From NCBI GenBank assembly GCA_963970005.1, contig CAXAMN010004113.1, positions 1,499,530 through 1,563,529 on the forward strand: a stretch of 64,000 bases of DNA, in the 5' to 3' direction. The stretch is from Durusdinium trenchii (lineage: Eukaryota; Sar; Dinophyceae; Suessiales; Symbiodiniaceae). The notes beneath the pieces were generated by a model. It did no database searches, had not been told where the DNA came from, and worked only from the letters and a program-made list of their open reading frames with translations. Shown here one piece after another: positions 12,201 through 21,200 of this stretch (within the stretch, counting starts at the first letter, position 1; the number at the start of each line of letters is the position of its first letter). A program made the position numbers and the translations under genes.

Positions 12201-15200
12201 TAGGGCTCCTGTCCCACCTCCGTTTCGAAGGTGGGCCAGGGGTGGGTTTGGAGGGTCTAACCACCTTCTGAGGATATGGTTGGAGCCCTAGGGAGTGACT
12301 ATAGCCAGCGCATGTATCCAATGGGCTTGTGGGGCTAGGGTCTCAGGGGCAAATGCTTGACGCAAGTCTATGCTGAAATGGCTACAATCGCCAGGGAACG
12401 CATGTTTTGGGCCAATGTGTTGCTGAAGTTTTACTTCAAGAATGATCATGGATTTCCGTATCATGGAACCTTAGGTGAGCTCCCTGGTTGGGTTATGAGA
12501 ATGCCGCATGGGCTTCAAAAGGAAGCAGATCATTGCATGGATGGATGAAGGTTTCACCATGTTTCATTTTGCACCATGAGACTGTTCTTACAAACGTACA
12601 GTACACTTTGGATTCGTTTCCCACGAAAGAGGCAGTAAGATGTTGGGTGTTGATTGATGCTGGGACACTTTGGCTCATGCTGTGACAAACCGAAAAGACC
12701 ACTGCTTGTACTTGTTACTTTTGCTCCATGGCTTAATGACTTACGGCAGAGGTGCGCAAGTGTAGTTGCGTTGACACGTTTAGCCCAGTATATCCAGTTG
12801 CCATGTTGCACGGATTGTACATACATCTAATGGCTTCCTCCCCAGCCCTCATTCATGATATCATCAATCAGATGCCTGAGATCTATGGGGTTTGTGTTTC
12901 AGGAGCCAGCCTGGCTGATGGCTGCAAGTGCAAGCCAGGCTTCAGTGGCAAAGTTCCTTAGAAGGCAGCTAGCTATTGACCAGGAATATGTTTTCAAAGT
13001 TTCTCGAAGAACGGTTGAAAGGAGAAGATACGTTGATACGTATACCTAGTTTGTGGAGCAATATGTTTAAACCGTGTCAAAGCCGTATCATTGCCCTCGG
13101 ATATTTGGTGTCTTGGCTGCACCAGTGGAACAATCATCCTAATCAAAGCGAGCTGAAGGCTGTTCGCTATGTGTCTTTGCACTTGACCCAGTCCAATGAA
13201 ACAAGTTGCCGTTCTCTCTGGTCAAGCGGGTCTCACACAGCCTCTTGCAAAACAGGAAGGTACCAGGTTTTTGGGAGGAGCAACTCACTGAGCAACTCTG
13301 AATCTCGGAGGAACTCTGAATATGACCCAACATTCTCATGGCTTGCCCACTTCTCCAGTGAGAACTATCCGGCAGTGGCCATTTAAGGTGCTTCCCACGA
13401 CCGTGGCCCCCCTACTTCGAGAGCAACTGCGCAGCGGTGCCATGCCCGGCCACCTCTGAGGGAACGGATGTGCCCTCTGGGTGCCGGTGCAAGCTGGGGC
13501 GCCTCGGCGCAAGCGGCACAAGCTGGGAGACCGGCGCAGGTTCCAACCTGGTTCCATCACAGGCACTGGAGTAGACGCAGAAAAGAAGACAGTGGTGTTC
13601 TAGAACAAGAGACTTCAATTTGAACCTCCAAGTTTGCTTGCCAAAATTGGATCATCTAGAATGAGGTAGATCAAGCACTTGGTTTATTTCACTGCACCTG
13701 AGGTTCAGTGGCCACATCACGCCTTCTGCTACGGCGCCCTTCTACAGCGGCCAATGCAGCCCTGTGGCCTGTCCCTTACACTCCTCGGGCAGCAGCGTGA
13801 GCCAGGGATGTGAATGCAACGCAGGGCCGCTGGGAATGCACGAAACGTTTCCGTGTCAAGCGGGACTAGAGACTGCAGCTTTAAATAAGAAAGGATATGA
13901 AAGGATATTCAGGTAAGCCTGAACTTGGCAAACCTTGAAACTGTCCCCGTTGTAGACGCCTCCGCGCTGGCGTGCGTGAGGTTCCGGGGCAGCATCAGCG
14001 CCAGTGCGGAGGCGCCCTTCTTCACTGGGAGCTGCGTGACACGGCTCTCGATGGGTTGGATTGAGATCGAACAGGGGGGGGCTCCGTGGTTTGAAGACAG
14101 GGTCAAGATCTGGACCAAACACAAGATGACGCATGGCCGCCAAGAAAGGCAAGCCGTAGGCAAGGCAACAGTAGCCCGGCTGGTGGGATGAAAGTTATTG
14201 AATTACTGTATCCACCGATTGTCCTGGTTGTTTGTGGAAAATGTCATCTCTCATTACATTTGTGGTGGTTTAGGAGCATGCAAATTGGACAAACCTCGAA
14301 GCTTTGAAGATCTAACAATATCTATAGAAGATTTAGCACAGGACTCAACCGGTCCAACAAGCATGACATGACACATGACTTCGAAAGGAAGCCAGACAAG
14401 TCGAATCTGGGGAGTTCAATACCTCTTTGGGGACCTCGTCCCGTTGGCTTCGACCGTCAACGACCCGTGCGGAACCGACCGACCCACACAGACGGGCGGT
14501 CCTCGCCGACGGCGACCGAGGTCGCAGTGTCCTGTCCAGAGAACACGTTGGGATCCGACCTCGCCAGCGGCTGTAGCTGCAAGGCCGGGGCGCATGCGCC
14601 ACGAGAAAGAAGCAGAGGTTTTGGAGGAGCGTGAAGCCGCTTCGGAGCTGCAGGAACCCTGCAGGTGTTTAACTGATGGAACTCCCTATTGCTTACTGAT
14701 ATCCTTTGGTACCTTTGGTGAGAGGCATGTGCTACCTTTTTCAGCTAGATGAGTCACCCTGAACGTCTCTAGCTAGCTTGTGACTCCAGTGGTTTGATTG
14801 AAGATGAGGTTGCCAGACAACATTGGACACCGTAAGTTGCGCCAACATATGCTGACAAAACCCCTTTGTCATCACCCACTCCACCCTCGCTGAACCTTGC
14901 CTGATGGCCACACAGGCGGGCTTCAGTGGTACCATCGAGGCCACCAAGGAGGCACCCTTCTACGATGGCAGCTGCGTGTCGGTGGCCTGGCGGTCTCTCC
15001 GCTTCCTCCCAAGCCAGGGAGCACCCGGGCCGATCACCTGGGCCCTATGACCCTGGGCGGATTTTCCGAACTCTGCCGACCTCTCCCCCATCTCCCGACC
15101 TCTACGGCAACCATACTGAGTTAGTGCAAGCACTCCTGCAGCCTGCAGTGGAGTGCCCCCGCCTCCGAGGTGGAATGCCCCGAGAACTCCTTGGGCACCT

Positions 15201-18200
15201 CCGTGGCTTCAGGCGCGGGCAGACCGCCGCGGTGACAAGCTGAAAAGACCGGCGGCGACGTGACACAACGAGGCCAAAAAGATGCAAAAAGCAGACATAC
15301 GATCCTCATCACGTGTTCGAAGTTGATTTACTTTTATTTGATATTTGCTGCCGTGGCAGCTGCAGCAGGCAGTTTCAGGATGTCCAGAATCATGGATTTC
15401 ATGGTCTACCCACCCTGAAACACACATGGAAGTGGAAAATGGTGAGCTAGTAGACTAAAACAGTCTTCCAGGGGGTCATGTTCCACTTATTGCAAGTTTG
15501 CTGGAGGGAGAGTATATAATAGTTTATTCTATTGTATTTTTTGGGGTTGTTGAACATCCAAGCACGTAGCCTTGGAAAGCCCAAGCCCGTTCAGAGAGGG
15601 AACATACCACACACATCACCGTAGCACCGGGCTTAACCTTCTGTGAACCTCGGACAGCAGCGTTCCACGCAGCGACTTCCAGGCTGCGTGTGCGCGGCCG
15701 GCTTCAGCGGGACGATCGCGCGAAGCACCGAAGCGCCCTACTACGAGGGGAGCTGTGCTCCGGCCACTTGGGTCCGAGACTTCCGGTTTGGTTCGCTAGC
15801 GGATCGAGGGCTGGAGTGAGTGGGAGGCTAGTAATTCCCGTTTGGGCTCCTGTGCCACCTCCGATTCGAAGGTGGTTCAGGGGTGGGTTTGGAGGGTCTA
15901 ACCACCTTCTGAGGATATGGTTAGAGGTGCAGTGTAGGGTTTATACATGATTATACAGTTAGCTTTTCGACCTACTTGGCGATCTTGGCGTGCATTATAA
16001 TTCATTTAATGGTCAAGTTGTCAAGCAAATAAAGTTTTTTGATTGAAGCGGGTAGGACCTTCGGATAGGAAGATGATGGAAGATGCAACATCTCCCATGT
16101 CACTTGAGGAGTGTTCTCCTCGCTTCCAACATGTACTTGCGCCGATTTGATCTGCCGCTGCACTTGTGATCTCAGCCCATCGAGGTGAACTGCCCAGCCA
16201 ACTCGGCGGGTGTGGACGTTCCTTCGGGCTGCAGCTGCTCCGAGGGCTTCTCCGGGAAGGTGGTGGCCACGAGCAGCAAGCCCTTCTATCAGAGCACTTG
16301 CTACTTGGGATGTGTTGGTGGAACTTGTTCACTTTCAGTTGCGCATCCTTGATCCCAGTGACATTGGTAAGGCCAGTTCCACCGACCATCTCGTAGGGAT
16401 CGATGGGCAGCCCGTCAGTTCGCCCAGGCACCGCGGTAGCTTGCCCAGCCCATACGGTGGGTGGCTCGGAGAAAGAAGCACAGCGCGTTTGAAGCGTTCC
16501 CGGGCTCGGGACCGGGCGGGTGGACCGATCGAGCCTTGTTCGATCGAATATTGTTCGGTTCTTTTCTGGCATTTGTGGCAGATGATGAAGTCGGCAGCTG
16601 GGTGGGGCTACTGTCCAATGTGTGATCAGTCAATAATAGTAAATATACTTATATATATATATATATTTGTGAAGAGAGGAGCAACTACCAAGATATGTGT
16701 TTGGATAGTTGAGGAGTTGAGGATACTGGAAGAAGCTGCCATGTAGTGAGCTGACAGCCAAACATATCTCAGACGCCATGTCACTTTGCAAAATGTAGAT
16801 CAGCAATCCTTAATGCGCCATGCTCCCCTTACTTTACACTTGTTGGGGGGTGCCACTTCAACTTCAATATTAGTACGTCGTTACGTTGTTGGAATATGTT
16901 GGAATGTAATGGAATGTATGGCATGTCCACTGGCATGTCCATATGTTTGATTGAAGCATATTGAAGCCAACCACCTGCAAATGGTCGGGAATGCTTTCTC
17001 CTGCCGCCCAGGAAAAGATGTGGCTTCTGGGTGCAGCTGCCAGCCAGGCTTCAGTGGCAGTGCTCCTTGGTTCCCTGAGAGGCATGAGACAGAACCAGCT
17101 TCAAGGAACCTCAAGGATGGGGAGGCATGAGAGGCAGGAGGGTAGGGCTCCTGAAAGGGCATGGGAGGCTCAAGGATCTTTGAGGATGGGGAGCCAGACC
17201 CACATGCTCCGTCGCTTGGTCAAGCGGGTGTTTGCACTCCCGTGGTCATCATGCGGGTGAAGCGGGTGTGACCATGGCCCCAAAAGGATGACTCCACAAC
17301 AAACAGGGTGGTTTTCCACGTGCATGCTAATTCCAAAGGAGGGTAAGGACCAATGGAACCTTGTACAGTCTATATGTCTAGAGGCTCTGTTAGGCTGCAT
17401 GATATGATTTAGAGTAGTTTGTATTTAGAGTTGCCACTGCAACTAGATTTAAGATAGAATGACTTTTGTCAGACAGGCTTACTTCAGCTCAAGAACCTAG
17501 ATTTACTACCTTTTTGAGATCCCTTACATCATCTTACATCTCCCATTTCCCATATATCTCCAACTCCCTCCCCCAACTCCCTCCCTTAACCCCAAGCAGC
17601 TTGCTGGTGGCTACGAGGTTTTGCCGAGCGCGGAGGCACCCTTTTACGTGAGCAGCTGCGAAGCGGTGGCCTGTCCTCCCGAGGCCACCGGCAGCAGCGT
17701 CGCCAGCGGCTGCGTGTGCCACGCGGCCGCGCGAGCGGGCGGATGTGTGGGCGGGAATGGAGGAGGATTTTGGGAAGAAGTTTTTCGATGGAAACATGGA
17801 TTGCATAAGAAGCTACTAGGGGCTCCTGGCCGTACTACTAGGAGCGAGGACGCTACTAGGGGTTCCTGGCCTTACTACTAGGAACAGGAAGCTACTAATG
17901 GAGTCTTCATGGGTTGCCGCGAAGAGTCCAGAAGAAGAGAAGCTGGCTAGAAGGCTATCAGTAGGATGGGTGAGCTTACGATGGAGTTGCAATGTAACGA
18001 CTTATGGACCCTGATTGACCACATCATATGACATATGACTTGTCCCGTGCAGAGTGGCCTCTTGCAGCTATTGCTGCCTATACCCTGGTGCCATGTCCAC
18101 CGCCTGCCACAACTGACCAGCACTGGCACGGTCGCCACTCGAGTTACGACCGCGACATGTTTTCCCAAGTCCCTGAGCCTTTCAGTCATCATCTCCTTTC

Positions 18201-21200
18201 ACATCGTCTAGTCTCCGTCTAGTCATCTCTCCCTCTCTTTCTATATCTTTCTCTCACTATTTGTGTATATATATATATATTCAATTGTAGTATCAATTAT
18301 CTTTAATCTATCGATCTACTGGTCTATTGTCTTATTCCTATCTTATTGTTGTTTTATCATTATCTATCAAACTAGCTATCTATGCTCTCACCGGTTTCAC
18401 CGAGGCAAAGCCGGTTTCACCGGGCGCATCCTGGCCACCAGCGCCTTGCCCTACTTCGAGGGCGCCTGCACGCCAGTGCCCTGCCCCGCGAACTCCCGCG
18501 GCCGCCTGGGCAAATGTTTATTCCGTGCGTTTGTTTGAAGTGTATTAGTCAGGAGGAGAAGGAAGAAGGTAGGAAAAAGGATAGGGTATAACAATATTAT
18601 ATATATATATCATATCTCTCATTGGCTTGGCTTTTGGGCCATTATCATGGCCAGCGCTGACGGAAGGCGCGGGGGGGCAGAGTTCCCAAAAAGGCACTTT
18701 GCCCTCGCAGTTGCCGGCGCGAGTGCTCAAAAGAGCCCGAGCAAATCTGAGGAGTGGATGTGCCAAGTGGATGTCTTTGTGAGGAAGGCTTCTCTGGTGC
18801 CATTACCGCCTCATCCTCCGGGCCTTTGTTCTACAGTGGCCATTGCATGGCAGTTCCTTGGTAGATGGGTTTTGGAAGCTGCTTTGAGACCCATGTAAGT
18901 TGGGTTGGATCTTTGTTCGGTTGGCTTGACCAAGCAGCCCTAGAAGTTGCCCACTGAATCATTGCATCTCCTGCCTGAACATCAACGACTCAGAGACGAC
19001 TCAACGACGACGATTTTAATTCGATTGCGATTCAACGCTCCTGTGGACTGTGGACGTTGAGTGTTGCGTTGAAGCAGGTCATAGCTGCAGATCTATTGCC
19101 CCCTTGTTTTCTTTTTTTTGTGTTTTGGTTTGGATCCATCATGAGCCTTACATACTTTCCAACGTCAAAGTGAACGCCTCAGTCTTTAGAAGGAACTCCA
19201 GGCGGCAAGCAGCAAAAATATCAATTAATCCCAAACACTCCGGTTGTCTGGCATGTATGCCTACATCGGGCTGGTTCTCAGGGTCACTTTGGTACATAAT
19301 GGTATATATCCATACGTGGAGTGTTTGGGAATAGTATTCTGTTTGTGCTAAGTAGCGGTTGTCACCAACTTTTGGTAAAGGTCCCCGTCCATGATCAGGA
19401 TCATCCTGTTCTTGCAGTCCTTTGGCACATATCCAAGATCCAAAGTTGAAGTCGCCCTTCTTCAGTTGGTGGATATGGGATGATGATATATGGGTGATTT
19501 CTGTGTGTAAAAAAACATCGTTTATAGTGGGTTAAATTGAGAGTAGATGGCACAATCCCCAATGTCCGTGGTTTCTATGGATCCCTATATAAAAGACATC
19601 TTGGGGTGCCAGTGCCATCTACTCTCAATCCACTGTATATAACCCGTTTGTTTCACTTTTGTCCACCTGTCATGCGGCAGTCGTGCGACGCCTTGGGTCG
19701 GGTGGATGCAGAAGAGACAAGAAAAAAAAAAACCGTTGAATCCCTCGTGTGAAAGAACCCCGTGGAATCCCTCCCAAAAAGGTGACCTGCTTATCCACCT
19801 GATCCACTTACAGTAACTCCTAGGTGGATCCGAGATCTTTTACCTGAAATGATCCGAGATCTTCAAGAAAAGTCCCTCACGAAGCGATGAATCCCAACAG
19901 GCGACGCAACAACAAGTTGTCACCAACTCATCCACTGCTGCAGGTGGAGTGCATCACCCCACCGCCATTGGTAACAAGCCACCCGCAGGTGTCATGCCCG
20001 AGCCACTCATGGGGAACACACGTGAACTCTGGCTGTACCTGCTCACCGGGCTACAGCGGACAGGCGCGAAATTGGCGGGAGATGGGCTTGGCAGGAGATG
20101 GTCAGCAGGACTTCATGCGTTTTTTCCCCATCCTCCAGGACCAATGGTTGTCAGCTTCCCAGTCATGAAAGTGGCAAGTTAAATTTGAGAGTCCCAGTTT
20201 GGGGGGGGGAGGTTGGGAGTCCCAATCCCTAGGGCTCCTGTCCCACCTCCGTTTCGAAGGTGGTTGGGGTGGGTGCCAGGGGGGGTCTAACCACTTTTTG
20301 AGGGTATGGTTGGAGCCCTAGGGCCCTAGGGAATATTGAGCTTAGTTTGGGGATGCTTTGGGTAGAACAATGTCTTCTGGAGAAGGGCCAGTCGTTCTTG
20401 ATGGGTCACCGCGTTCTTGGTGAACGGCACTCAGCAAGGCCCGAGCAAGGACCTCCTGATGTCTCAGAGACATATGGTAACAAGTCACGTGGATTTGTTT
20501 ATTTGTTTTTGTTCCTCCAGATGTACTAGTAGATGTCCAACTACACGTTTTGACATTCTTTGGCAAACAACTCATGTGCCAGCACCTTCCAACAGGTCTC
20601 CGTTGGAGGGTTGTTAGGCCCTAACAGGTTTCAATTGGTGACCTGTTGGAGGTGCTGATATTCTTTTACATTCTGGTGTCTAGCAGTCTAGCATTTACAT
20701 CTGAATCATGAGTGCCTGTGGCGACTGACTTGCGTCGCGCCTTCCCACTCCTTCCACGTGACGGTCGCGGTCGCTATCGGAGGTCCGTGCTACGTTGACG
20801 GCACCCTTCTATGAGATTCTTGGTGGCCAGTGGGAGTGACACATGGAACATCGGACTCCCCAATGATTTTTTCTCGTGTGAGTGGGTGGCGTTTTGGGTG
20901 GTTGTTACTTAGATTTGAGCTGGAAAAGGATGATCAAACATAATAGAGCTCTTGATTTACTGGTGTTGACATTTGTTGACCAGGCTCTCCCCAAAATATG
21001 AACTTTAAGGGCTTTTACATGATTTTAAAGGACTTTTTGTAGTAATATATCAAGTGCTTGGGTAGTAAGCCCTGAGCCGTCGCCCTTCTTGGGGGATGAA
21101 GGAAGATGCAGAAATTGGGCTCGCTTGCTATTGAACGTATAAGTGGGAAGGATGGTGAGCCAGAGCAATAACACCTGTCTTTTTTGGTGTGTGTGTGTGT

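Noticed and set aside
12371-12381. Reverse-complement match to the spliced leader (aaatggctac)
   Set aside because: Only ten bases agree and the flanks do not, so chance is a sufficient explanation.
12357-12548. 63-codon frame in the intron after repeat-gene exon 26
   Set aside because: AT-rich codons, no splice borders, and exons 26 and 27 already join in phase over it.
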